Shown: piece after piece, positions 49,162-60,213 of the stretch
Layout of the letters: each line of letters opens with the position of its first letter
Position numbering within the stretch: position 1 is the first letter of the stretch
NCBI RefSeq assembly: GCF_047495875.1
Contig: NC_092460.1
Location: 124,001 to 188,000 of the forward strand
Length of the DNA stretch: 64,000 bases
DNA from: Pithys albifrons albifrons
Lineage: Eukaryota > Chordata > Aves > Passeriformes > Thamnophilidae
Direction of reading: 5' to 3'
Position numbers and translations under genes: made by a program
The notes under the pieces: model-generated
What the model was told of the DNA's origin: nothing
Database searches by the model: none
What the model saw: the letters and a program-made list of their open reading frames with translations, nothing else

Positions 49162-49296
49162 GTCCCCAAGGAGGTTGGCCGAGGGACGGCAGTTCGGGCA
49201 CCGGGGGTCCCCAAGGGGGTTCCCCGAGGGGCGACATTTCGGGCACCGGGGCTCCCCAAGGGGGTTCCCCGAGGGACGACATTTCGGGCGCCGGGG
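49162..49296 (+). repeat. 45-bp block 29 (3 units)
   Basis: Carries ACGGCAGTTCGGGC in place of ACGGCAATTCGGGC. From here rightward, the array becomes less homogeneous. Confidence 0.92.
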
Positions 49297-51085
49297 ATCT
49301 CTGTGGAGGTCTCTGGGGTGTCTCTGGAGCATCTCTGGTGGTCTCTGGGGTTCTCTGGAGGTCTCTGTGGGATCTATGGGGGTCTCTGGTGGATCTATGA
49401 GGGGTTCCTGTGGGTCTCTGGGGTCCTCTGGGGGTCCCAAGGTGGGTCCCTGGGGGTCTCTGGAGGCCCCTGGTGGTCTCGGAGGGGTTTCTCGTGATCT
49501 CTGGAGGGGTCTCTGGAGGTCCCTGGGGAGCATCTCGTGATCTCTGGGCGGTCTATGGGGGTCCCTGGGGGGTCCCTGAGGGTCTCTGGGGGTCTCTGGG
49601 AGTCTCTGGGGGTGTCTGAGGGTCCCTGGGGGGTCTCTGGGGATTTCTGGGGGGTCCGAGGGGATCCCCAGGGGAGTTCTTTGGGGGTCCCTGGTGGATC
49701 TTTGAGAGGTTCCTGTGGGTCCCTGGGGGATCTCTGAGAGTCTCTGGGGGTCTCTGGGGGTCTCTATGAGTCTCTGGGGGTGTCTGAGGGTCCCTGGGGG
49801 GTCTCTGGGAGTCTCTGGGGGTGTCAGGGGGTTTCTGGGGCGTCCCAGGAGATCCCCAGGGGAGTGTTTTATGAGTCACAGGGGGGGTCTCTGGGGATCT
49901 GTGGGGGTCCCTAGGGGGTCCTTGGGGGTCCCTGGGGGGTCCCTGGGGGATCTCTGAGAGTCTCTGGGGGTCTCTGGAGGGTCTCTGGGGGTCCCTAGGG
50001 GTCTCTGGGGGTCTTTGGGGGCATCTGAGGGTCCATGGCGGGTGTCTGGGCGTCTCTGGGGGTCCCTTGGGGGTCTCGGCGTGTGTCTGGGAGTCCCTGG
50101 AGGTCTCTGAGAGTCTCTGGGGGGTCTCTGGGGGTCCCTGGGGGTCCCTGCGGGTCTCTGGGGGTCCCTGAGGGTCCCTGGAGGGGTCTGGGCGTCTCTG
50201 GGGATCTCTGGGGGTCTCTGGGGGCATCTGAGGGTTCCTGCGGGTGTCTGGAAGTCTCTGGCGGTCCCTGAGGGGTCTCTGCGGTTCCCTGAGGGGTCTC
50301 TGGGTGTTTCTGGGGGCCCCTGGGAGTCTCTGGGGGTGTCTGGGGGTCTGTGGGGGTCCTTGGGCGGTCCCTGGTGATCTATGGAGGGTCTCTGGGGGTC
50401 CCTGGGGCGTCTCGGCGGGTGTCTGGGAGTCCCTGGAGGTCTCTGAGAATCTCTGGGGGGTCTCTGGTGGTCCCTGGGGGGTCTCTGGGGGGTCTCTAGG
50501 GCTTTCTGGTGGTCCCTGGGGGGTCCGTGGGGGTCTCTGGGGGTCTCTTGGTGTCTCTGGGAGTCTCTGAGGTGTCTGGGAGTCTCTGGGGGTCCCTGAG
50601 GGGTCTCTGCGGGTCCCTGAGGGATCTCTGGGAGTTTCTGGGGGCCCCTGGAAGTCTCTGGGGGTGTCTGGGGGTCTGCGGGGGTCCTTGGGCGGTCCCT
50701 GGTGATCTATGGGGAGTCTCTGGGGGTCCCTGGGGAGTCCCAGTGGGCTCTCTGGTGGTCCCTGGGGGGTCTCTGAGAGTCTCTGAGAGTCTCTGGGGGG
50801 TCCCTGGGGGGCCCCTGGTGGTCCTTGGGGGCGTCTGGGAGTCCCTGGGGGGTGTCTGGAGGTCTAGGGGGGTCCCTGGGGTGTCTGGGAGTGTCTGGGG
50901 GTCTCTGACAGTCTCTGGGGGGTCTCTGGGGGTCTCTGGGGGAAACTGGGGGTTCTCTGGGAGATCTCTGTAGCGTCCTGGGGGTCCCTGGGAGGTCCCT
51001 GGGTGTCCCTGGGAGTGTCTGGGAATCTCTGGGGTCTCTGGGGGTCCCTGTGGAGTCCCTGGGTGGGTCCTCTGGGGGTTTTGGG

Positions 51086-51268
51086 GTCCCTAAGGCGGGT
51101 GTCCGAGGGGCGACATTTCGGGCGCCGGAAGTCCCCGAAGGGGGGGGTTGCCGAGGGGCGACACCTCGGGCGCCGGGGCTCCCCAAGGGGTTCCCCGAGG
51201 GACGACATTTCGGGCACCGGGGGTCCCCAAGGGGGTTCCCGGAGGGACGACATTTCGTGCACCGGGGG
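51086..51268 (+). repeat. 45-bp block 30 (about 4 diverged units)
   Basis: Starts with TCCCTAAGGCGGGTGTCC and ends with ATTTCGTGCACC, unlike other blocks. Confidence 0.88.
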
Positions 51269-53407
51269 TCTCTGTGGAGGTCTCTGGGGTTTCTCCGGAG
51301 CATCTCTGGTGGTCTCTGGGGTTCTCTGGAGGTCTCTGTGGGATCTATGGGGGTCTCTGGTGGATCTATGAAGGGTTCCTGTGGATCCCTGGGGTCCTCT
51401 GGGGGTCCCAAGGTGGGTCCCTGGGGGTCTCTGGAGGCCCCTGGTGGTCTCGGAGGGGTTTCTCGTGATCTCTGGAGGGGTCTCTGGAGGTCCCTGGGGG
51501 GCATCTCGTGATCTCTGGGTGGTCTATGGGGGTCCCTGGGGGGTCCCTGAGGGTCTCTGGGGGTCTCTGGGAGTCTCTGGGGGTGTCTGAGGGTCCCTGG
51601 GGGGTCTCTGGGGGGGTCTGGGGATTTCTGGGGGGTCCGAGGGGATCCCCAGGGGAGTTCTTTGGGGGTCCCTGGGGGGGTCTCTGATGGATCTTTGAGG
51701 GGTTCCTGTGGGTCCCTGGGGGATCTCTGAGAGTCTCTGGGGGTCCCTGGGGGTCTCTATGAGTCTCTGGGGGTGTCTGAGGGTCCCTGGGGGGTCTCTG
51801 GGAGTCTCTGGGGGTGTCTGGGGGGTCCGTGGGGGGGTCCCAGGAGATCCACAGGGGAGTGTTTTATGGGTCACAGGGGGGGTCTCTGGGGATCTGTGGG
51901 GGTCCCTAGGGTGTCCTTGGGGGTCCCTGGGGGGTCCCTGGGGGATCTCTGAGAGTCTCTGGGGGTCTCTGGGGGTCCCTGGAGGGGTCTGGGGGTCTCT
52001 GGGGATCTCTGGGGGTCTCTGGGGGCATCTGAGGGTCCCTGGCGGGTGTCTGGGGGTCTCTGGGGGTCCCTCAGGGGTCTCGGCGTGTGTCTGGGTGTCC
52101 CTGGAGGTCTCTGAGAGTCTCTGGGGGGTCTCTGGGGGTCCCTGCGGGTCTCTGGGGGTGTCTGGGGGTCCCTGGAGGGGTCTGGGGGTCCCTGGGGATC
52201 TCTGGGGGTCTCTGGGGGCATCTGAGGGTTCCTGGCGGGTGTCTGGGACTCTCTGGGGGTCCCTCAGGGGTCTCTGCGGTTCCCTGAGGGGTCTCTGGGA
52301 GTTTCTGGGGGCCCCTGGGAGTCTCTGGGGGTGTCTGGGGGTCTGTGGGGGTCCTTGGGCGGTCCCTGGTGATCTATGGAGGGTCTCTGGGGGTCCCTGG
52401 GGGGTCTCGGCGGGTGTCTGGGAGTCCCTGGAGGTCTCTGAGAATCTCTGGGGCTTTCTGGTGGTCCCTGGGGGGTCTCTGGGGATTTCTGGGGGGTCCG
52501 AGGGGATCCCCAGGGGAGTTCTTTGGGGGTCCCTGGGGGGTCTCTGGTGGATCTTTGAGGGGTTCCTGTGGGTCCCTGGGGGATCTCTGAGAGTCTCTGG
52601 GGGTCCCTGGGGGTCTCTATGAGTCTCTGGGGGTGTCTGAGGGTCCCTGGGGGGTCTCTGGGAGTCTCTGGGGGTGTCTGGGGGTTTCTGGGGGGTCCCA
52701 GGAGATCCACAGGGGAGTGTTTTATGGGTCACAGGGGGGGTCTCTGGGGATCTGTGGGGGTCCCTAGGGGGTCCTTGGGAGTCCTTAGGGGGTCCCTGGG
52801 GGATCTCTGAGAGTCTCTGGGGGTCTCTGGAAGGTCTCTGGGGGTCCCTGTGGGTCTCTGGGGGTGTCTGGGGGTCCCTGGATTGGTCTGGGGGTCTCTG
52901 GGGATCTCTGGGGGTCTCTGGGGTCATCTGGGGGTCCCTGGCAGGTGTCTGGGGGTCTCTGGGTGTCCCTGGGGGGTCTCGGCGTGTGTCTGGGAGTCCC
53001 TGGAGGTCTCTGAGAGTCTCTGGGGGTCCCTGGGGGTCCCTGCGGGTCTCTGGGGGTGTCTGGGGGACCCTGGAGGGGTCTGGGGGTCTCTGGGGATCTC
53101 TGGGGGTCTCTGGGGGCATCTGAGGGTTCCTGGCGGGTGTCTGGGAGTCTCTGGGGGTCCCTCAGGGGTCTCTGCGGGTCCCTGAGGTGTCTCTGGGAGT
53201 TTCTGGGGGCCCCTGGGAGTCTCTGGGGGTGTATGGGGGTCTGTGGGGGTCCTTGGGCGGTCCCTGGTGATCTATGGAGGGTCTCTGGGGGTCCCTGGGG
53301 GGTCTCGGCGGGTGTCTGGGAGTCCCTGGAGATCTCTGAGAATCTCTGGGGGGTCTCTGGGGGTCCCTGTGGAGTCCCTGGGGGGGGGTCCTCTGGGGGT
53401 CTCTGGG

Positions 53408-53683
53408 GTCCGCAAGGAGGTTGGCCGAGGGACGGCATTTCGGGCACCGGGGCTCCCCACGGGGTGGTTGCCGAGGGGCGACACCTCGGGCACCGGGGGT
53501 CCCCAAATGGGGGGTTGCCGAGGGGCGACATTTCGGGCGCCGGAAGTCCCCGAAGGGGGGCGTTGCCGAGGGGCGACACCTCGGGCGCCGGGGGTCCCCA
53601 AGGGGGTTCCCCGAGGGACGACATTTCGGGCACCGGGGGCCCCCAAGGGGGTTCCCCGAGGGACGACATTTCGGGCACGGGGG
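53408..53683 (+). repeat. 45-bp block 31 (about 6 diverged units)
   Basis: Contains CTCCCCACGGGGTGGTTGCC and a GGGGGCGTTGCC variant. Confidence 0.88.
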
Positions 53684-56600
53684 ATCTCTGTGGGGGTCTC
53701 TGGGGTGTCTCTGGAGCATCTCTGGTGGTCTCTGGGGTTCTCTGGAGGTCTCTGTGGGATCTATGGGGGTCTCTGATGGATCTATGAGGGGTTCCTGTGG
53801 GTCCCTGGGGTCCTCTGGGGGTCCCAAGGTGGGTCCCTGGGGGTCTCTGGAGGTCCCTGGGGGTCTCGGAGGGGTTTCTCGTGATCTCTGGAGGGGTCTC
53901 TGGAGGTCCCTGGGGAGCATCTCGTGATCTCTGGGCGGTCTATGGGGGTCCCTGGGGGGTCCCTGAGGGTCTCTGGGGGTCTCTGGGAGTCTCTGGGGTG
54001 TCTGAGGGTCCCTGGGGGGTCTCTGGGGATTTCTGGGGGGTCCGAGGGGATCCCCAGGGGAGTTCTTTGGGGGTCCCTGGGGGGTCTCTGGTGGATCTTT
54101 GAGAGGTTCCTGTGGGTCCCTGGGGGATCTCTGAGAGTCTCTGGGGGTCTCTGGGGGTCTCTATGAGTCTCTGGGGGTGTCTGAGGGTCCCTGGGGGGTC
54201 TCTGAGAGTCTCTGGGGGTCTCTGGGGGTCTCTATGAGTCTCTGGGGGTGTCTGGGGGGTCCCAGGAGATCCACAGGGGAGTTCTTTGGGGGTCACAGGG
54301 GGGGTCTCTGGGGATCTGTGGGGGTCCCTAGGGTGTCCTTGGGGGTCCCTGGGGGGTCCCTGGGGGATCTCTGAGAATCTCTGGAGGTCCCTGGGGGGTC
54401 TCTGAGGGTTTCTGGGAGTCTCTGGGGTGTCTGGGAGTCTCTGGGGGTCCCTGAGGGGTCTCTGCGGGTCCCTGAGTGATCTCTGGGAGTTTCTGGGGGC
54501 CCCTGGGAGTCTCTGGGGGTGTCTGGGGGTCTGTGGGGGTCCTTGGGCGGTCCCTGGTGATCTATGGAGGGTCTCTGGGGGTCCCTGGGGGGTCTCGGCG
54601 GGTGTCTGGGAGTCCCTGGAGGTCTCTGAGAATCTCTGGGGGGTCTCTGGTGGTCCCTGGGGGGTCTCTGGGGGGTCTCTGGGGCTTTCTGGTGGTCCCT
54701 GGGGGGTCCGTGGGGGTCTCTGGGGGTCTCTTGGAGTCTCTGGGGTCTCTGGAGGTCCCTGGGGGGTCTCTGAGGGTTTCTGGGAGTCTCTGGGGTGTCT
54801 GGGAGTCTCTGGGGGGTCCCTGAGGGGTCTCTGCGGGTCCCTGAGGGGTCTCTGGGAGTTTCTGGGGGCCCCTGGGAGTCTCTGGGGGTGTCTGGGGGTC
54901 TGCGGGGGTCCTTGGGCGGTCCCTGGTGATCTATGGGGAGTCTCTGGGGGTCCCTGGGGAGTCCCAGTGGGCTCTCTGGGGGTCCCTGGGGGGTCTCTGA
55001 GAGTCTCTGGGAGTCTCTGGGGGGTCCCTGGGGGTCCGTGGGGGCGTCTGGGAGTCCCTGGGGGGTGTCTGGAGGTCTAGGGGGGTCCCTGGGGTGTCTG
55101 GGGGTGTCTGGAGGTCTAGGGGGGTCCCTGGGGTGTCTGGGGGTGTCTGGGGGTCTCTGACAGTCTCTGGGGGGTCTCTGGGGGTCCCTGCGGGTCTCTG
55201 GGGGTGTCTGGGGGTCCCTGGAGGGGTCTGGGGGTCTCTGGGGGTCTCTGAGGGCATCTGAGGGCTCCTGGCGTGTGTCTGGGGGTCTCTGGGGGTCCCT
55301 GAGGGATCTCTGGGAGTTTCTGGGGGCCCCTGGGAGTCTCTGGGGGTCTCTGGGGATCTGTGAGGGTCCCTAGGGTGTCCTTGGGGGTCCCTAGGGGGTC
55401 CCTGGGGGATCTCTGAGAGTCTCTGGGGGTCTCTGGAAGGTCTCCGGGGGTCCCTGGGGGTCTCTGGGGGTGTCTGGAGGGGTCTGGGGGTCTCTGGGGA
55501 TCTCTGGGGGTCTCTGGGGGCATCTGAGGGTCCCTGGCAGGTGTCTGGGGGTCTCTGGGGGTCCCTGAGGGATCTCTGCGGGTCCCTGAGGCATCTCTGG
55601 GAGTTTCTGGGGGCCCCTGGGAGTCTCTGGGGGTGTCTGGGGGTCTGTGGGGGTCCTTGGGCGGTTCCTGGTGATTTATGGAGGGTCTCTGGGGGTCTCG
55701 GCGGGTGTCTGGGAGTCCCTGGAGGTCTCTGAGAATCTCTGGGGGGTCTCTGGTGGTCCCTGGGGGTCTCTGGGGGGTCTCTGGGGCTTTCTGGTGGTCC
55801 CTGGGGGGTCTCTGGGAATTTCTGGGGGGTCCGAGGGGATCCCCAGGGGAGTTCTTTGGGGGTCCCTGGGGGGTCTCTGGTGGATCTTTGAGGGGTTCCT
55901 GTGGGTCCCTGGGGGATCTCTGAGAGTCTCTGGGGGTCTCTGGGGGTCTCTATGAGTCTCTGGGGGTGTCTGAGGGTCCCTGGGGGGTCTCTGGGAGTCT
56001 CTGGGGGTGTCTGGGGGTTTCTGGGGGGTCCCAGGAGATCCCCAGGGGAGTTCTTTGGGGGTCACGGGGGGGTCTCTGGGGATCTGTGGGGGTCCCTAGG
56101 GGGTCCTTGGGGGTCCCTGGGGGATCTCTGAGAGTCTCTGGGGGTCTCTGGGGGGTCTCTGGAGGTCCCTGTGGGTCTCTGGGGGTGTCTGGGGGTCCTT
56201 GGAGGGGTCTGGGGGTCTCTGGGGATCTCTGGGGGTCTCTGGGGTCATCTGGGGGTCCCTGGCAGGTGTCTGGGGGTCTCTGGGTGTCCCTGGGGGGTCT
56301 CGGCGTGTGTCTGGGAGTCCCTGGAGGTCTCTGAGAGTCTCTGGGGGGTCTCTGGGGGTCCCTGCGGGTCTCTGGGGGTGTCTGGGGGTCCCTGGAGGGG
56401 TCTGGGGGTCTCTGGGGATCTCTGGGGGTCTCTGGGGGCATCTGAGGGTTCCTGGCGGGTGTCTTGGAGTCTCTGGGGGTCCCTCAGGGGTCTCTGGGGG
56501 TCCCTGAGGGGTCTCTGGGAGTTTCTGGGGGCCCCTGGGAGTCTCTGGGGGTGTCTGGGGGTCTGTGGGGGTCCTTGGGCGGTCCCTGGTGATTTATGGA

Positions 56601-57298
56601 GGGTCTCTGGGGGTCCCTGGGGGGTCTCGGCGGGTGTCTGGGAGTCCCTGGAGATCTCTGAGAATCTCTGGGGGGTCTCTGGTGGTCCCTGGGATCTCTG
56701 GGGGGTCTCTGGGGTTTTCTGGTGGTCCCTGGGGGGTCCGTGGGGGTCTCTGGGGGTCTCTTGGAGTCTCTGGGATCTCTGGAGGTCCCTGGGGGTTCTC
56801 TGAGGGTTTCTGGGAGTCTCTGGGGTGTCTGGGAGTCTCTGGGGGTTCCTGAGGGATCTCTGGGAGTTTCTGGGGGCCCCTGGGAGTCTCTGGGGGTGTC
56901 TGGGGGTCTGCGGGGGTCCTTGGGCGGTCCCTGGTGATCTATGGGGAGTCTCTGGGGGTCCTTGAGGAGTCCCAGTGGGCTCTCTGGGGGTCCTTGGGGG
57001 GTCTCTGAGAGTCTCTGGGGGTCTCTGGGGGGTCCCTGGGGGGGCCCTGGGGGTCCGTGGGGGCGTCTGGGAGTCCCTGGGGGGGTGTCTGGAGGTCTAG
57101 GGGGGTCCCTGGGGTGTCTGGGGGTGTCTGGGGGTCTCTGACAGTCTCTGGGGGGTCTCTGGGGGAAACTGGGGGTTCTCTGGGAGATCTCTGTAGCGTC
57201 CTGGGGGTCCCTGGGTGTCCCTGGGAGTGTCTGGGAATCTCTGGGGTCTCTGGGGGTCCCTGTGGAGTCCCTGGGGGGGTCCTCTGGGGGTCTCTGGG

Positions 57299-57525
57299 GT
57301 CCCCAAGGAGGTTGGCCGAGGGACGGCAATTCGGGCACCGGGGGTCCCCAAGGGGGTTGTCCGAGGGGCGACACCTCGGGCACCGGGGGTCCCCAAATGG
57401 GGGGTCCCCAAGGGGCGACACCTCGGGCGCCGGGGGTCCCCAAGGGGGTTCCCCGAGGGACGACATTTCGGGCACCGGGGGTCCCCAAGGGGGTTCCCCG
57501 AGGGGCGACACCTCGGGCACCGGGG
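57299..57525 (+). repeat. 45-bp block 32 (5 units)
   Basis: Last block of the array, about 1.1 kb from its right end. It holds the CCCAAATGGGGGGTCCCC variant. Confidence 0.9.
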
Positions 57526-58607
57526 ATCTCTGTGGGGGTCTCTGGGGTATCTCCGGAGCATCTCTGGTGGTCTCTGGGGTTCTCTGGAGGTCTCTGTGGG
57601 ATCTATGGGGGTCTCTGGTGGATCTATGAGGGGTTCCTGTGGGTCCCTGGGGTCCTCTGGGGGTCCCAAGGTGGGTCCCTGGGGGTTTCTGGAGGTCCCT
57701 GAGGGTCTCGGAGGGGTTTCTCGTGATCTCTGGAGGGGTCTCTGGAGGTCCCTGGGGGGCATCTCGTGATCTCTGGGTGGTCTATGGGGGTCCCTGGGGG
57801 GTCCCTGAGGGTCTCTGGGGGTCTCTGGGAGTCTCTGGGGGTGTCTGAGGGTCCCTGGGGGGTCTCTGGGGGGGTCTGGGGATTTCTGGGGGGTCCGAGG
57901 GGATCCCCAGGGGAGTTCTTTGGGGGTCCCTGGGGGGTCTCTGGTGGATCTTTGAGGGGTTCCTGTGGGTCCCTGGGGGATCTCTGAGAGTCTCTGGGGG
58001 TCTCTGGGGGTCTCTATGAGTCTCTGGGGGTGTCTGAGGGTCCCTGGGGGGTCTCTGGGAGTCTCTGGGGGTGTCTGGGGGTTTCTGGGGGGTCCCAGGA
58101 GATCCCCAGGGGAGTTCTTTGGGGGTCACAGGGGGGGTCTCTGGGGATCTGTGGGGGTCCCTAGGGGTTCCTTGGGGGTCCCTGTGGGGTCTCTAGGGGA
58201 TCTCTGAGAGTCTCTGGGGGTCTCTGGAGGGTCTCTGGGGGTTCCTGGGGTGTCTCTGGGGGTGTCTGGGGGTCCCTGGAGGGGTCTGGGGGTCTCTGGG
58301 GATCTCTGGGGGTCTCTGGGGGCATCTGAGGGTCCCTGGCGGTGTCTGGGGTTCTCTGGGGGGTCTCGGCGTGTGTCTGGGACTCCCTGGAGGTCTCTGA
58401 GAGTCTCTGGGGGGGTCTCTGGGGGTCCCTGCGTGTCCCTGCGGGTCTCTGGGGGTGTCTGGGGGTCCCTGGAGGTGTCTGGGGGTCTCCGGGGATCTCT
58501 GGGGGTCTCTGGGGGCATCTGAGGGTTCCTGGCGCGTGTCTTGGAGTCTCTGGGGGTCCCTCAGGGGTCTCTGCGGTTCCCTGAAGCGTCTCTGGGAGTT
58601 TCTGGGG

Positions 58608-59040
58608 ACCACCACCAGCCCAGCCAATCCCGGCCCGCCCGTCCCTGCCCTGACTCTCTTTCCCCAAGCGCGCTGGTTCTTCCAACCCCGCGGCTGCCGC
58701 CGCCGCCTTTCCGGGGGCGATCTCCTCTGCTCCCCGCCCTTCCCGCGTTCTCCCGGGACAATTCCCACCGGGAGATAACCTGGTGAGCTTCCACTCGCCC
58801 TTCCCTGGCCCCAACAGCATCTGCCGAGCCTGCGGCAGCGAAGCCGCGGCTGCAGGAGCTGCGCCTGAGGAGAGTAGCAGGGCGGGGCCAGGCTGAGGGG
58901 CCGGGCCGCGATGCACTGGGCAGAGCTTGCCGAGATCGTACCGGATTGAAAAGGCGGGCTATCATTGGACGGAGCGGAGAAAGGCGGTCCGTGATTGGTG
59001 GGCCCGGCGCGGCCACGAGCAGCGATTGGCGGACCTTGGA
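58608..59040. promoter_or_regulatory. CpG-rich flank with promoter-like character
   Basis: The array ends abruptly and the sequence becomes non-repetitive and CpG-rich (CCGCGGCTGCCGCCGCCG near 58690, GAAGCCGCGGC near 58840), with three reverse CCAAT boxes at its right end. This fits a CpG-island promoter that could fire in either direction. If leftward, it would transcribe into the C-rich template of the array. No open frame here is convincing. Confidence 0.5.
58964..59029 (-). promoter_or_regulatory. Three reverse CCAAT boxes at about 30-bp spacing
   Basis: ATTGG occurs at 58964, 58994 and 59025, each in a GC-rich context such as GTGATTGGTGGG and GCGATTGGCGGA. Tandem NF-Y sites 30-33 bp apart are typical of strong TATA-less promoters. 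The boxes read on the minus strand, opposite to the CCAAT series at 59747-60279. Confidence 0.6.
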
Positions 59041-59737
59041 GCTTCAGGCTTCCTTCCTTGGTTTCTCTTGGACTCCTGTTGTGTGTCACTGGGTCCCTGG
59101 GGATGTGGGGGTTTCTGTAGGACGCTGGAAGATCCTGGCGGTCCCCGGGATGCGCTGGGGGTCCCCAGGTCTCCGAGGCTGGCATTCCTGATGTGTAATT
59201 TATGTACATATGTAAAGTTTCTTGAACTTTAAAGCCTTGATCTTTGTTTAAATGGAAATTGTGTACTTATAGGCAGCATCTTAAAAATAAAAATCATTCA
59301 CTTCTGTTATGGGTTCAGGATTTGGGTTGGAGGATTTTGCTGCTGGGTTCTTTTCTGAGGTTTTTTGGTTGGTTTTCTGGTGGCGTGCCTTAGGTTACTG
59401 TGGCTAAAAATGTGAAGAAGAATGAAGGTGAAAAACTCTTGAAGCATTTATATTGTAGTAAATAGTCAAAGGTTGCACTCTCCACTAAATACCATGTAAG
59501 AATATTGTTTTCAAAAAGCATAGAAATTAAAGGTAAATAAAAAAGAAAACACTGGAGAAAATCTGTTGATTTATTCATCTATACAATAGTCACTTGATCT
59601 TGGGTCCGAGGCATGGGGCAGCTATAGCAGCCTTGGGTTAAGAGCTATTTTCACATGTGCCTACTTTTTTTAGGTTAGTTGTGGGCATTTGCATAATGAA
59701 TGCCATTTATGTTTCTGGAGTGGTCTAAGTAGGATTG
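59041..59737. other. Unique sequence with one AATAAA signal
   Basis: Up to about 59190 there are stray words of the 10-bp repeat (GGGTCCCTGGGGATGTGGGGG, read in pieces). Then AT-rich sequence follows with AATAAA at 59286-59291, resembling the end of a 3' UTR. No coding exon could be tied to it. Confidence 0.4.
59286..59291 (+). terminator. AATAAA poly(A) signal
   Basis: Canonical hexamer in an AT-rich stretch, followed by a T-rich and GT-rich region (from about 59302). It could end a rightward transcript leaving the array. Use is unproven. Confidence 0.35.
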
Positions 59738-59818
59738 TGGAGTCCGCCAATAGGATCTTTCTTTGTGGAGCCCGCCAATAGGAGCTTTGTGGAGCCCACC
59801 AATAGGATGTTTGTGGAG
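59738..59818 (+). repeat. Short CCAAT-bearing tandem repeats (24-28 bp)
   Basis: GTGGAGCCCGCCAATAGGA-like units recur with CCAAT at 59747, 59775 and 59799, joining the longer repeats at 59823. Spacing is 28, 24 and 24 bp. Confidence 0.85.
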
Positions 59819-60213
59819 CCCGCCAATAGGATGCCGTTCTTCCGGCGGGGAGGCGGGGCTAGCCCCGGGCGGGAGCTGCGTAACAATGACAGGCGCGCCC
59901 GCCAATGGGGTGCCGTTCTGCCGGCGGGGAGGCGGAGATAGCTGAGGGCTGGACCCGACGAGACTGACAGGCGGGGCCCCCAATAGAATACCGTTCCTCC
60001 AGCGGAGAGGTGGGGCTAGCTGCGGGCGGGAGTCGGCGAAGACTGACAGGCGTTCCCGCCAATGAGATGTCATGTCGCCGGCGGGGAGGCGGGGCTACCC
60101 GCGGGGGGGAGCCGCCTGAGGACTGACAGGCACGCCCTCCAATGGGTTGCCGCGACCCTGGTGGGGAGGGGAGCTAGCCACGGGCGAGACGACGCTAATG
60201 GGGGGCCGTACTC
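59819..60213 (+). repeat. Five 79-bp repeats, each with a CCAAT box and GC box
   Basis: CCAAT lies at 59823, 59902, 59980, 60059 and 60139 (spacing 79, 78, 79, 80). Most units continue with a CCGTTCT/CCGTTCC-like word, a GGGGAGGCGGGG GC box, a GGGCTAGC-like word and an (A)CTGACAGGC end. Known: CCAAT binds NF-Y and GC boxes bind Sp1-type factors. Inference: an amplified promoter module in a CpG island. Confidence 0.88.

Larger units (their letters stand above)
7131..58607 (+). repeat. Giant 10-bp G-rich minisatellite with higher-order structure (main array)
   Basis: The basic unit is GTCTCTGGGG/GTCCCTGGGG, roughly 4000 copies by length after subtracting the 45-bp blocks. Modules of about 0.74-1.03 kb carry ordered landmark words: GACAGTCTCTGGGGGGG, GGGAAACTGGGGGTTCTCT, CTGTAGC(G/T)TCC, a 45-bp block, GGAGCATCTCTGG, GATCTATGAGGGGTTCC, and CCCAAGGTGGGTCC. 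The 10-bp unit has no stop in any frame, so the plus strand reads VSGGLWGSLG-like and the minus strand PQRPPETPRD-like in every frame, which explains the long open frames. Regular G runs of 4-5 separated by TCTCT or TCCCT loops fit the G-quadruplex pattern. Sequence error or misassembly within the array cannot be excluded. Confidence 0.95.

Noticed and set aside
7131..58607. Immunoglobulin switch region
   Set aside because: G-rich and repetitive, but AGCT/WGCW hotspots are sparse (about one AGCT in some modules) and no constant-region exon or germline promoter is seen.
7131..58607. Telomeric or subtelomeric repeat
   Set aside because: No TTAGGG arrays were seen. The monomer and higher-order structure differ.
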